This document shows, piece by piece, positions 48,904-59,308 of a DNA stretch of 64,000 bases. Where the stretch lies: contig JAJEKV010000174.1 in assembly GCA_021234155.1 (NCBI GenBank), positions 863,466 through 927,465 of the forward strand, in the 5' to 3' direction. The notes below the pieces were generated by a model, which saw only the letters and a list, made by a program, of their open reading frames with translations, was not told the origin of the DNA and made no database searches. The position numbers and the translations under genes are program-made. Within the stretch, counting starts at the first letter, position 1; each line of letters starts with the position of its first letter. This DNA comes from Isoetes taiwanensis. Lineage: Eukaryota; Streptophyta; Lycopodiopsida; Isoetales; Isoetaceae.

Positions 48904-49408
48904 CTACGTATAGCTCCTAGGGGTTGCCTGGGGCCCTAAAAAGAGAACAATAGGTCCCGCTCTCCCATGAAATCCAAAAACTGTGAATGCCTTTCTTTGA
49001 ACCAATTCAATGCAATTAAGTTTTTCCTTTGCTTGTTCAATTGAGATTTCAAGTGAAGAGCAAATGCTCGCAAAATAGGTAGAAATATAATAGTTTGTAA
49101 CCCGTTTCTTGCCATAAACCAATTCATAATATTTAAAAATCATCTTTCCATGCGTTCCGGATTCTCCCTTCCTTGAATCCTCGCTCATTTTTGAGCTTCA
49201 CCCCATACCCTTCATAACCATCTCTAGGTTGGGTATGTGGGCCTCTGCGATGTTTATCACGGAGGTCTTTGGCTTGGATCACATCGTAACCCAAACGTAA
49301 ACTCCTTAGAGGTAAGATTCTTGGAAGCACCGGCTTGCTTGGGCCGTGGTGATGAGCAACAACGACCGGGGCGTTTTGGGGCCATAGCTAGATGAAGAAT
49401 TCGCGATC
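48904..49408 (-). pseudogene. N-terminal exons of the minus-strand accessory gene
   Basis: Blocks at 49133-49330 and 48904-49188 overlap in different frames and read RLGYDVIQAKDLRDKHRRG and KMIFKYYELVYGKKRVTNYYIST...FGFHGRAGPIVLF. A possible start is MAPKRPGRCC at about 49382. No family recognised; probably the 5' part of the gene that ends in the Ulp1-like domain. Confidence 0.3.
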
Positions 49409-49611
49409 GAATTCAAGCAGAGAAGGCAGGGGGATAGTGAATCTAGAGGCAAACCAAGAAAGAATTTGGTAAATAATTTCAAAATCCAAGAAAAATTGTC
49501 GCGGTTTAGTGGTGGATAGCCATTAATCATGCAATTATTAATGGTCATGATGACAGCTTATTCCAAAATGTGTATTCGGTACATATGTATATGTACAAAA
49601 AGGGCTACATT

Positions 49612-49637
49612 TATAGACACCCTTTCATGCTTTTACC
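49612..49637 (-). repeat. Third transposon terminus of the GGGTAAAAGCATG type
   Basis: Reading on the minus strand from 49637: GGGTAAAAGCATGAAAGGGT, then GTC. It matches the 45016 miniature in the first 13 bases and again at AGGGTGTC. It abuts Copia LTR sequence starting AGTAGT, and AGTA is a candidate 4-bp target. The matching left end was not found in the window. Confidence 0.6.
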
Positions 49638-49815
49638 CAGTAGTCTACCGTTTAACCACCGTTCACTAATTACGTCACTGATTTAGGGTCGGTGCTCAGT
49701 GTTGACAAAGTACTGCCTTATGTACATTTCAAAGACTTTCAAAGACCTTCAGGCAAAGTCTTTGAACCATTGTTGTTTCAAAGACATTATGCTTAGTCAG
49801 CATATTTATATTCCA
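49638..49815 (-). repeat. Diverged partial Copia LTR
   Basis: Aligns with 24895-25075 of the 3' LTR (TTTAACCACCG, ACTGATTTAGGGTCGGTGCTC, GCTTAGTCAGCATATTTATATTCC). It differs systematically where CAGCAC words stand: all are CAAAGAC here. It has no polypurine tract on its right and its other half is replaced by a transposon end. Confidence 0.8.
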
Positions 49816-50290
49816 ACATATTGATACTCCTCTAACTTCCTATTGTTAGATGCCAAGCTACATAAATCACCCAGTTGGTGAACAAGATGCAATTGTGGGG
49901 TACGTTCATTTGGGGCAGCAAATACACAGCACCTTGGCTCTGATTCCACTAACAGGTGCTGGCAATTACCAAAATGCTCGTGTTGAAACTAAAACGCTCC
50001 AGAATGCGCTGTCGCTTAATTTCTATGCTTTCAATTTAAATGACAGGAGATGTCCCTAGACCTTTCCAAAATAGTTAATTAGCTGCTGCGGATGTCGAGC
50101 ACGTCCTCAGCATTGCCATAGATCTACGATACATACAAAATCATGGGTCACCGGAGTTATGCGCTACAAAATAGGGAGCAGAAATTCATTACAGCAAACT
50201 TCCAATGTCGCATGTGGAATTTAGCCCTTATAAAAACCACCATAAAACACCACAATCGAAATAGTTTGTTAAGCGGATAGGACCCTGGAA
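49816..50290. other. Upstream flank of the cupin gene
   Basis: One 69-codon frame (49850-50059) without motifs. Otherwise non-coding. Confidence 0.35.
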
Positions 50291-50294
50291 CGAA

Positions 50295-50333
50295 GGTGTT
50301 ATGCCCGGGTTTGTTATAATAGGGCATAACACC
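50295..50333. promoter_or_regulatory. 12-bp perfect inverted repeat upstream of cupin gene
   Basis: GGTGTTATGCCC (50295-50306) and GGGCATAACACC (50322-50333) with a 15-bp loop, about 160 bp before the ATG. It could be a dimer-binding operator-like site; function unknown. Confidence 0.45.
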
Positions 50334-50379
50334 CTAGTTGCAGGGTGTTAATCCCTCCTCTCGTAATGTTGCGTGATGT

Positions 50380-50428
50380 TGCATGCTAAATGGACGCATG
50401 GACGCATTTGATCGCGGAGATATGCATG
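50380..50428. promoter_or_regulatory. Two RY-type motifs (TGCATG)
   Basis: TGCATGC at 50380-50386 and TGCATG at 50423-50428. RY elements bind ABI3/FUS3/LEC2-type B3 factors and mark seed-storage promoters, which fits an 11S-globulin-like gene downstream. Confidence 0.4.
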
Positions 50429-50445
50429 GCCACTTCTACACAATG

Positions 50446-50450
50446 TATAA
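50446..50450 (+). promoter_or_regulatory. TATA box candidate of cupin gene
   Basis: TATAA in AATGTATAAGTACC, 42 bp before the chosen ATG. This implies a very short 5' UTR if used. Confidence 0.35.
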
Positions 50451-50491
50451 GTACCCATATAGATCGTTGATTGCTCACAGAGCTACTTGCA

Positions 50492-52193
50492 ATGGCGAAT
50501 TTGGGCATCTCCATGCTCCTCTGTATCCTCCTGCTTGTCGGATTCGAAGCAATCACTGCGGAACAGCGCTTTCAATCTGAATCAACTCTGCTTCTGCCTG
50601 CACCAGAGCATGAGGTTAAAACGGAAGTGGGATCTCTGCTAACATGGCCGCAGGACACTCCGGCTCTTAGGCATTTTAACGGGGACATATCCCTCTTGAA
50701 GCTGAGGTCCGGCGGAATCTTTACACCCATGTATGGAGATCTTGATAGCATCTGCTATGTTTCTCAGGGACACGCAACTGCAGGCTTGTTGCATCCTTCC
50801 GGCATGCCCACCAATGTGAGGTATGTCTTTTATATTTCTCTTCAAAAGCAATCTGTATATTAGGTTAGTAGTTTTTGGTTTTCATCTGTTCTGCATTTTT
50901 GTTTTCCTGTTGTTTTACATGCTTGAACCCTCTTTGTGATTTTGCAAATTGAAGTTTTTGTGGCATTACCACAGGTATCTTGCAGCAGGTGATGTGTTGG
51001 CTATACCTTCTGGCTGGGTTAGTTGGCTTTGGAATTCTGCAGATAAAGAGTTTAGGTCCATTTGTATTGGAAATCCCCATGGACCATTTAGGAAGTATCA
51101 ATCTTTTTACTTGCCTAATGTTCTTCGCGGTTTTAGCAAAGAGACATTAGGTGCCATGTGGGATTTGGAAGAAGAGGAGGTTAGCAGAATCAAGGGCATG
51201 CTTGAGTCTCAAGATTCTACTGCATTTGCTAAAATTCAGCAGGTCTTGTAGCTTTTTCTGTCTTGCAATACAAAGTTAGTTTCAGGAAAGCATTTGAAGT
51301 TATAGCAGGTCTTTCTTGTAGCTTTTTCTGTCTTGCAATACAAAGTTAGTTTCAGGAACAAAGTTAGTTTCAGGAAAGCATTTGAAGTTATAGCAGGTCT
51401 TTCTTGTAGCTTTTTCTATCTTGCAATACAAAGTTAGCTTCAGGAAAGCATTTGAAGTTATTAATAACATTAGTTTTCATGCAGGAACTAGGTCCCTTGA
51501 GGCATAATGACATGTCTGGTAATTATGCATACAACATGAGGACATCCAGAGCTGACATAAGTGTGAGGGCTGGATGGATGACCATGTTGAATGCAAACAA
51601 GCTGAAGGTGCTAAAGGAGGTAGATATGGGAGCCATGATGGTAGGGCTGAGTTCGGGTGCGATGTCGAGTCCGCAATGGATGAAGAGCCAAGGTCAAGTG
51701 ATGCATGTGATAAAGGGAGAAGGAAGAGCACAGATAATATCTCCTAATGGAAACCTGATGTTGAATGAGGTGTTGAAGGAGGGGGATTTCTTTGTTGTAC
51801 CTGCTATGCATCCCTATGTTTTGGTAAGAATTTTCTTCTCATTGCTGTTTTTTACAGATTTAGTATCATGTAGTTTATTTTCTGAGTCTTTTTATTCTTG
51901 CTTGCTTTTTTGTTGAACATGCAATGCCATATTGAATCGTATTGTTGTTTGTGTAGATGAGCGGAGATGCTAGTATGGAAGTGATTTGTCTTCACATTGG
52001 AGAAGATGTTACTCTTCATCAGCTCGCTGGTTCCAGGTCCGAGTTGAGGGGAATTCCAGCCGAGCTTCTTGCTGCTGCTTTCAATTCTACATTGAAAACC
52101 GCACGCCAAATTCAAACTGGTCGCCTCCACGATGATACTATATTTTTCCAGGGTGCTCGTTCTCAAGAGCATGAAGGACGCAGTCCTATGTAG
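50492..52193 (+). CDS. Two-cupin 11S-globulin-like protein, four exons, intact
   Basis: Exons 50492-50820, 50975-51242, 51485-51823 and 51957-52193 all have GT..AG introns and join in frame to 390 codons. The start MANLGISMLLCILLLVGFEA is a signal peptide; an upstream in-frame ATG (50471) would bury it, so 50492 was chosen. The N-terminal cupin spans roughly residues 40-180 (DLDSICYVSQGHATAGLL, YLAAGDVLAIPSGWVSWLWN). The C-terminal cupin spans about 220-345 (QVMHVIKGEGRAQIISPNG, EGDFFVVPAMHPY). The tail (HQLAGSRSELRGIPAELLAAAF) is typical of legumin-type proteins that form storage oligomers. The usual metal-binding His cluster is not obvious, as in storage cupins. It lacks the long acidic insert and the NG processing site of seed legumins. 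Storage role and vacuolar or extracellular location are inferred. Confidence 0.85.
51243..51470 (+). repeat. Tandem repeat in cupin intron 2
   Basis: A unit of about 65 bp (GCTTTTTCTGTCTTGCAATA, CAAAGTTAG, CAGGAAAGCATTTGAAG) occurs about three times. Units begin with CAGGTCTT, so the exon 2 donor context is copied inside the intron at about 51306 and 51394. Confidence 0.85.
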
Positions 52194-52446
52194 GTTGCCA
52201 GATATGAAGTGTGTAGGTTAGAGCATATAAAATGTGTACAGTTAGAGCATATGCTTGCCAGATATAAAATGTGTATATGTACATTTGTGGTCGTGATGTA
52301 GTCATCGTGTGTAAGTCTAAGATCATAAATGGGATTATGGACTTTATGTACCACGGTTGCACCGACCGAAACAACGAGCTTCACTATTCCTTTTTTGTTA
52401 CGTTGCTTTTTGGACGATCTTCTTTTTGCCGTACAAGTGTAGTTAT

Positions 52447-52640
52447 GGAATGGATAAGGCATCAAATTTGATTAAAGTTAGAGAGCACAGGCATGTAGTG
52501 CCTAGTAAAAACACAGGACGTTGCAAGAAAATTTTGGAGATACAATGGATAAGGCATCAAATATGATTAAAGTTAGAGAGCACATGCATGTAGTGCCTAC
52601 TAAAAACACACGACGTTGCAAGAAATTTCTGGAGATACAC
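52447..52640 (+). repeat. Tandem duplication of about 100 bp
   Basis: Two copies of a unit from GGATAAGGCATCAAAT through TAGTGCCTA and ACGTTGCAAGAAA to GGAGATACA, lying between the cupin gene and the hAT remnant. Confidence 0.85.
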
Positions 52641-52937
52641 TAACACATACATGAAATATTAGAAATGCCTTTTTTAGTTAAAAATGATGCAGAAGCAAAT
52701 GCATCAAATGTTGGTATGTATGTGCAAAACACACTTAAAAATATAGATATTACTGTTAGGGAGCCTCTCCAAAAGAAGTTAGAAGCAAGGAAGATTAAGT
52801 AACGCTATTTGGATTAGTGCACAAAAGAAGCAAGCGGGATAGAGGTGCGTAGATGTATTATCTGTTGGAATGATGGAGTATGTGTAATGGGGACATGAAG
52901 AATGATCTAGTGGAAGAGCGTCGAAAGCCCCATGAAA

Positions 52938-53010
52938 GGGTCCGTAGCTCGGTGATAAGAGTACTCGACTTGCAAGCAAGAGGTCCTGGGTTCCATCAGC
53001 AGCCTGTCCA
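52938..53010 (+). ncRNA. tRNA-Cys-like sequence, probable SINE head
   Basis: GGGTCCGTAGCTCGGTGATA resembles the acceptor and D arm of plant tRNA-Cys. ACTTGCAAG holds a GCA-like anticodon region with an insertion, and GAGGTCCTGGGTTCCATC resembles the variable loop and T arm. The anticodon and acceptor stems do not close properly, so this is not a functional tRNA. It looks like the tRNA-derived 5' end of a SINE or a tRNA pseudogene, lying within the hAT remnant. Confidence 0.55.
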
Positions 53011-53139
53011 CCCAATCATAAAAGGCTCATTTCTCAACATTATTATGTGCAATTTGCCCTTCAATGTCTTACACACCAAATAATGGAAGAAAATGATCAA
53101 AGCATTATCTTAGATGGTGGGATATAATAAAATGAGGCG

Positions 53140-55372
53140 AGAAGATTCAGACCAACAGATAGAGATAGTTGGTGAAGAATTGAAACCAATTAAAAAAAAA
53201 GTGGACTAAGTATGGATGCTCAGTTATTACAGATGCATGGATATAGCATGATATCTAATTGCATGGGCACCATTTTCCACCATGTAATTGATTGCTCAAA
53301 GGTTGGTCTGAAAATTACAGGGAGATTTATCTTCAAAGAGATTTAAAGAACAATAGAGGAAATTGGGCCAAAGAATGTTGTCTAAGTTATAACAGATAAC
53401 GGATCTAGTTGTAAAAGCATGGGGTTGAATTACCTTGAAAACTCAAGCATTTGTTGGACGCCTTGTGCAAGTCGATCGTTAGATTTACGTCTTGAATATA
53501 TTTCCAAGATCCAAGGGGTAAGCAATGTCATTTAGAACTGACACTTAATTAACTTTTTCTTACAAAACCATCTCGCATTAAGTATCTATAGAATAGAATA
53601 GAATAGATTTTTATCGCCCACTGGAGACCAATTGGCCTATGGGACTCAAACAAAAGGGAGCAAACAAGCATATTACTTGTCGAATTAACCCCCTCCCCCC
53701 CCCTCCAAGGGGTTTTCGAGGGAAAAACCTTAGCAAGTAATAAGTATTTGGCATTAATATTACAATTGTAGGACAATTCAATATCAGCCCCAAAGGACAC
53801 AACCGAGTCCGTGAATCTATAACTTCACGGAGATATGACCCAATAAGCCCACTTTTGACGCGCCATGGCCGACCGCCGTGCACTACTAATCGAACATACC
53901 GCTTCGGATATGGGCAAAACGCCGAAAGTGACACGGAGGGCATGACATTCATCTTCAATGGCCCTCGATGGCAACACCGACAAAGCCTCCCTCCGTGCTT
54001 CCAAGTCCAATGCCCTGTCTCACGCGGAGATGATGTGCACCGCATTGAATGGAAGCTATAAGTCCAAGGCTTCTTCATGGGCAAATGGGTGTACAAGTCT
54101 TTGGTGTGGGCCTCTTGTGAGTCTAGGATTGACTTGGCTGCCGATAGTGTGTCATCTTAACGCAAGGCCGAGCATCCGCAGATCCCGTGAGCTTGCGAAG
54201 GAAAGTAGCATCTAGGTATAGTTTTTAGTGCATTGTGATCCCTGCTTTGTCATGCCCGACGACCGCTTTGCATGTACATCCCAACGTGAGAACCAGCGAA
54301 GCTTGTTGTTCTTCCAAAGAGGCTTTGAGGCGCTGGGGACCCATTGCTACAGCCAAAGCAAGGTTGGGCAAACGTATATCACCCATAGCGACCACCTTCT
54401 GGAAGTAAATAATAATATGGCATCCAATGCAGCCCATTGAAGGAGTAGAAAACTTGTCTCCTAGAGTAGGATCTGGTATGGAACTGTGGACTTTACCCCA
54501 AGGGCTCGTGCCAGAAAGGCTTTCTGCACCTGCTCGAGATCATTCCTGGTGGTAAGGGATATCACGGGACCCCACACTTCTCCCCCGTACAGGAGGACCA
54601 TCTCGATCAAGGCCCTAAACAGGTGTGACTGGTGGCCCTAGGCATAGAGAGAATAGCCAGGTTGAGCTCTTGCATCCATCAACTACAAGATGTTAGAGAT
54701 ATTATTACGTGTTTGCAAGTGTATCATAAGGACTGTTGTATCAGATTTATGGAAGGAATGGGATGGAAATAGAATGCACTAAGAATACAAAGAATGTGTT
54801 ATGATGCAAGTTTTTGGGATGATATAGAGGCTATTGTGAGAGGATTGAGTCCAATTTACACAGTCTTACGTATTTCTGATATGGGAAGCAACATATTATT
54901 AGGCCGACTATGGTTGTTGCAGGCCAGAGCAATACACAATTGGCATAGGGGAATTTTAGTTATTGGTGATGGTAATAATAGGTTGGAAATTACGGTGAGT
55001 GAAATGCCAAAAGTTGTCACAGAATTTGAAGTAGAATCTGATTTCAATGAGGAGGATAATAAAAGTAGTGATGATGATGATCCAGATTATAATGTAGTTA
55101 GTGCATACGTGAATGTAGCATCCTCTAGTGAGCCACATAAGGATATTTTCTTGAAAGAAGAAGGTGTGTACGGAGTTAATGATGATGCGGTTGTAGATTT
55201 GGAGGATACAATTCTAAATTTCATGGGTGTTTTAGATGTTAACCAAGTGGAAGTGGAGCAAGAATGTGGAGGGAATGGAAAGGAAGAAGAAGATACTAAA
55301 CAAGATAAGTACCCTGATTATTTTCCAAGGTGCACAATTCAAGATGTCAAGGTGGAAAAGAAACCTACATAA
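53140..55372 (+). pseudogene. hAT transposase pseudogene with a LINE inserted
   Basis: Before the insertion the text reads KKWTKYGCSVITDAW, then EEIGPKNVV.VITDNGS and CWTPCA, all with frameshifts. These are core segments of hAT transposases, including the second catalytic region (TDN). After the insertion (from about 54660) FWDDIEAIVRGLSPIYTVLRISDM continues the hAT domain. It then runs into a very acidic tail (EEDNKSSDDDD) that stops at 55372. Many stops; inactive. Confidence 0.7.
53586..54660 (-). mobile_element. LINE 3' fragment, minus strand, inside hAT
   Basis: The minus strand encodes LLYGGEVWGPVISLTTRNDLEQVQKAFLARALGV and a later CRCCHRGP...ECHALR zinc-binding motif, the C-terminal region of a LINE reverse transcriptase. 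It ends in TATTC/TCTAT repeats (53586-53608 on the plus strand AGAATAGAATAG), a simple-repeat tail as in several LINE clades. Frameshifts are present. Confidence 0.6.
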
Positions 55373-55566
55373 AAGACTAGTCAATATGAGACCTTCTCAC
55401 AACCTCCTAAAGTGCAAGAAATTAGCCTCGGAAAAGGAGAGGTAGTAAAGACAATAAAGTTAGGGGCTGAGGTTAATTGGGGATGACCTGTGGGTTCAAG
55501 TACCTGCAATGGTAATGACAGATCAATGTGATATAACTTGGGATAAAAAAAAAAGCTGAATTCTTA

Positions 55567-56203
55567 CCTTGTCATAGGTCTTCTATTCAATGTTGTGTCC
55601 TGGAATGTATTTCAATTCATTTGGACAAGTTGGTCAAACAGTCATGTGCATACCACTCTTCTGTTTCATCATCCCTTGGACAAACTAGTGATCTCCAAAG
55701 CTCACTAGTAGAAGAATATGTACATTTATTTGCCATGCAAGTTGGCCCAGGGCCACAAACCACACATGTGCACTTTCATTATGCCTAACCTTATTTATTG
55801 CTTGCCTAATGAAATCTGTTTTCATGTGATACACACAACAACAAGTTTCTCTATCCCTAACCTTCCTTACATATGGTGGTTTCAGAGCATGAAACATCGA
55901 AAAAGACAACTCAAGCTTGGGATATTCAGCAGTAAAATGCTTATAGAAAGTAACCTGCAAGTGCAAATTCACAAGTTATAAAAAGAATTTAAAAAGGCAA
56001 CAGAAAATCAATATAGAAACACTTACTTGAGTTTCCTCTAGAAAGTTCAAGGGATGCATTATGTTCACTCCTTTGCCTAGTCTGATCTTCATCACATGTT
56101 TTTTGCAAGGTGACACTCTAGTGTTATTCCTCCAAAAGTCAACCGCAAGTTTCCTCTGATCATAAGAAAGCTTGTCACTCGAAAGTGCTTTTTCTTTAAA
56201 CAT
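55567..56203 (-). pseudogene. Paralogous transposase fragment (copy 3)
   Basis: The minus-strand first block (56027-56203) encodes LAVDFWRNNTRVSPCKKHVMK...NFLEETQ. A 72-bp intron follows (GTAAGT at 56026-56021, TTGCAG at 55955-55960). The second block reads FHALKPPYVRKVRDRETCCCVYHMK and continues to a GTAAGAATT donor near 55567. Motifs and intron position match copies 1 and 2. The catalytic half is not seen to the left, where the hAT remnant begins. Confidence 0.62.
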
Positions 56204-57218
56204 TGACCATGGTCCTTCCCCATGTTCATGAGCTAAAGTCTCTTAACAACAACAAATGTGAGACAATTCTTCTATTCAGTTCATTGCGGGTGGTAGCCCT
56301 TAAGTCGAAATATCGCCAAAAGGCTATTTTTTGAACATTTGCATTTTTTTTTCACTATTGTTGAGTAGGATCAATTAGAGTGGTGCCAATAAAATATCGC
56401 CATCTTGTCTATTTAAATTTTCTCCCTCCACTCATAAGTTAGCCCCACGTCACTAAATGATGGATTCTTGGATAAGCCCCCATGTGAATTTTATTCTTGG
56501 TAATTATTCTAAAATGGCCCTTAAACCCTAAAAAAATCATGTAAAATTAATAACTAATGCTATTCTTGGTGAGTTTTTTGAATTGTCGTTTACCTCCGTG
56601 AAAAAAGGGGGAACCATGCATGTTACATGGATCTCATGATCCGGCTCCAACATCCAGGTATGCAATCCCGGAGTATTTTGCTTTTGGTCTGTTGTTTATC
56701 CAATCTTAAAAAGATGACTGAAATCAAATCGATTTGTGCTTGCCCACCATAATATGCAATTATGCCTCGACAAAATTTGTGTACTTGTTGTTGTTTAGCC
56801 CGTAATGTGGAGCTATTGAGATTTACAATCAGATAAGGGCTACAAGATATGTTGTAGAGTAGTTATAGTTGGTTTGCTTACTCATTTTATCAGAATACTT
56901 GCCCTCTTGATTTAGTTATGAGGCAATTGATTTTCTTTCATTTTAGAGCAATCGTACCTTATCTTGGCTATCTATTTTTTCTATCTCTTGTTATCATGAT
57001 TATTTCTATGTATGTGCAACCAATCTAGGTAATATATGATGTATATGATTGTTTGTCTCTTGTACTTTAATCATCAACTGCTCAGTTCAATTGTTGCATA
57101 GATATCCTTATGACATGATCACACTCTTCAAATTGGTGACGAATGATGTTAAATATCTAGGGTTTAGGCACCAATGTCTTTATTGTGGGATTAGTCTATT
57201 ACCTTGTAACACTTCACG
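56204..57218. other. Unassigned stretch
   Basis: A+T-rich with short frames. GTAGCCCTTAAG at 56289 recurs at 61004 in the same orientation, and an imperfect inverse (TAAGGGCTAC) lies at 56832, but no convincing element borders emerge. Confidence 0.3.
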
Positions 57219-57452
57219 GTCAACGCCACGTAAGCCACGCTCACCACGCTCATGGACCGCCATTTTTGCCCACACTGGCCATTTTTGCCCACGCCAATAT
57301 TGCTAGTGATAACCACCCACCGCCACGCCACGACCCATCTCCACGACCAATGCCACGCTCTTCATGTTCCTTGGTCCACGCTCACGCTTCCTTCCACGCC
57401 CACGGCCACGCTTACTATCGAGGAGCCACGCTCATGCTCACGACGCCAACGA
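57219..57452. repeat. CCACGCTC word cluster
   Basis: About a dozen (C)CACGC(TC/CA) words with short variable spacers in 230 bp, an isolated G+C-rich island. Confidence 0.75.
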
Positions 57453-57804
57453 TTTGCTTTGGTCTATGGTGATCACGCGGTCTGCATTTTCCGATCATTT
57501 TTCAAGGCCCCTTCCTATTGTTTTAAAGTGGGATTTTTTGTTGTTTGACTTACCCATGGTATGCGGGTAAGTTATATATCTTCTTAGCCCACTTACTTAT
57601 GGCCCATCCACATCGACATTATTTGGGCACTCAATTTCGACATCATCGCGCCACGCCATCTTTCTGACACAACAAAACCATTACCAAGCATTACCATTTT
57701 TTTCTGCTTCTAAAATTTTTGGCACCATATGTTGTAATTGTCGGACTTGTCTTATAAAAAAGTCTCAGACATATTTTTGTGCTAAAAACTTTTAGGGGAG
57801 GCGT

Positions 57805-58146
57805 TGTTAACCACCTAGTGGTTAACATTGTGCATGCACATGTTAGGTGTCGTGGTGGTGATCGACACTTGGCATGATTAGGTTAACATAAGTGTAGGGA
57901 TTAGATTTAGTTAGTGTACGCAGGCTCGCATTTTCTGGCCTACACTATATTAGGACAGGAGCCTCTTCGGATGTACTCAGGTTTGATCTCATATTTGGAG
58001 AGCCTCATTTGGCCACGTTCCCCTTCATTCTTTGTACATATTTTCTTGTCTTGTTCTTGTTTTGTGATCATGAGCATGGCAGCTTTGTAGCATCCTATAG
58101 CATCATGGATCTTTGTTTGTGTGTATGCCAAGAACTCAAACTAACA
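57805..58146 (-). repeat. LTR, left copy (minus orientation)
   Basis: 342 bp starting TGTTAGTTTGAGTTCTTGG on the minus strand and ending ...GTGGTTAACA. It is the inverse of 63234-63609. AATAG (reverse complement CTATT) follows at 58147-58151, the target duplication shared with the other copy. Confidence 0.88.
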
Positions 58147-58151
58147 AATAG

Positions 58152-59308
58152 TTCTGCTCAACTTTAGTTAATTGTCTACTTGCATAGAATATGGGATGGT
58201 CAATATCCTTTTCATCAGCTTGACATAAAGCGCTACCTATAGCATATTTTGATGGATCAATCAATACATGGAATTCTTTAAACCAGTCTGGCGACTTTAG
58301 AATAGGTGATTTAACTAGGGCTAGTCTTAGTTCTTCAAATTCTTTTTGACATGTATCAGTCCAAACATATTCCTTTTATTTTTATAGCAACTTAGTAAGT
58401 AGCAAAGCTCTTTGTGCATAATGATCAATAAAGCGCCTATGATATTCCACATGCCCTAGAAAAGCCTACAACTCTTTAATGCTCTTTGGAGGCTGCAAAT
58501 CAAGGATTTTGGAAGTTTTGTGTGGGTCAATCATAAGTCCATGTATCGATACAACAAAACCTAGCAAAACACCATGTGTAACCACAAAAGTACATTTTTC
58601 TGGGTTTAAGGAGATTCCATATTCTCTACAATGCTTAAAGCATAACTCCAATTTACTCAAACGATAACTCAAAGAGCTAAACACAGCAAATCCATCTAAG
58701 AATACCTTCATGAAATCTTGCACAAACTCCTTGAAGGCTTGCGTAATAACCTGCTGGAATGTGGCCGGAGCGCTACGTAAACCAAAGCGCATCACTCAAT
58801 AAGCGTAAGTTCCCCAAATAGTCATAAATGTTGTCTTTTCTCTATCTTCTGGTCTAATCAATACTTGGTTGTACTCCAAGAATCCATCCATAAATGAATA
58901 AACCTCTTGACCCGCTACAACATCTAACACCTCATCTGTGAAGGGAATAGGGAAATGGTCTTTTCGAGTAGCATCATTTAGCTTCCACATAAACACATAT
59001 TTTCAAGTTTTTCTTATAAACACACACGACGGGTGAATATCACTATAATCCACAAGGTAGATAAAGCCAACCTTAAGCAACTTATCAATCTCATCCTTAA
59101 CTGCTTTGGCAAATTTAGGATTAAGTCTATAAGGCTTTTGCACTACAGTTTTAGCATTAGCATGGAGCTCAATCTTATGCATACACAATGATGGGTTAAT
59201 GCCCTTCGAATCGTCATATGACCAAGCAAAAATGTCCTGATATTCTGAAAATAATGCAGGGTGTGCTTTTTCTTGACATATGCAAAAAATCATGTGGGCG
59301 ACACCCAT
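58152..59308 (-). pseudogene. Gypsy pol, protease-RT half, minus strand
   Basis: Minus-strand reading from 59308 gives HKIELHANAKTVVQKPYRLN, WKLNDATRKDHFPIPFTDEV, GQEVYSFMDGF, MMRFGLRSAPATFQQV, FLDGFAVFS, CTFVV...LLGFVVS and, at the left border, HPIFYASRQLTKVEQNY. This is Ty3/Gypsy reverse transcriptase running into RNase H. The catalytic pair expected in FLDDF is FLDGF here, so the second Asp is lost. Stops and frameshifts near 58800 and 59000. It joins 63610-64000 when the LTR element is removed. Confidence 0.88.

Noticed and set aside
52938-53010. Functional tRNA gene
   Set aside because: The anticodon arm has an insertion and the acceptor stem does not pair, so only a tRNA-derived sequence is supported.
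56289-56842. Possible element with GTAGCCCTTA inverted ends
   Set aside because: Only about 10 bp match, no target duplication was seen, and a second left-type end at 61004 lacks a partner.
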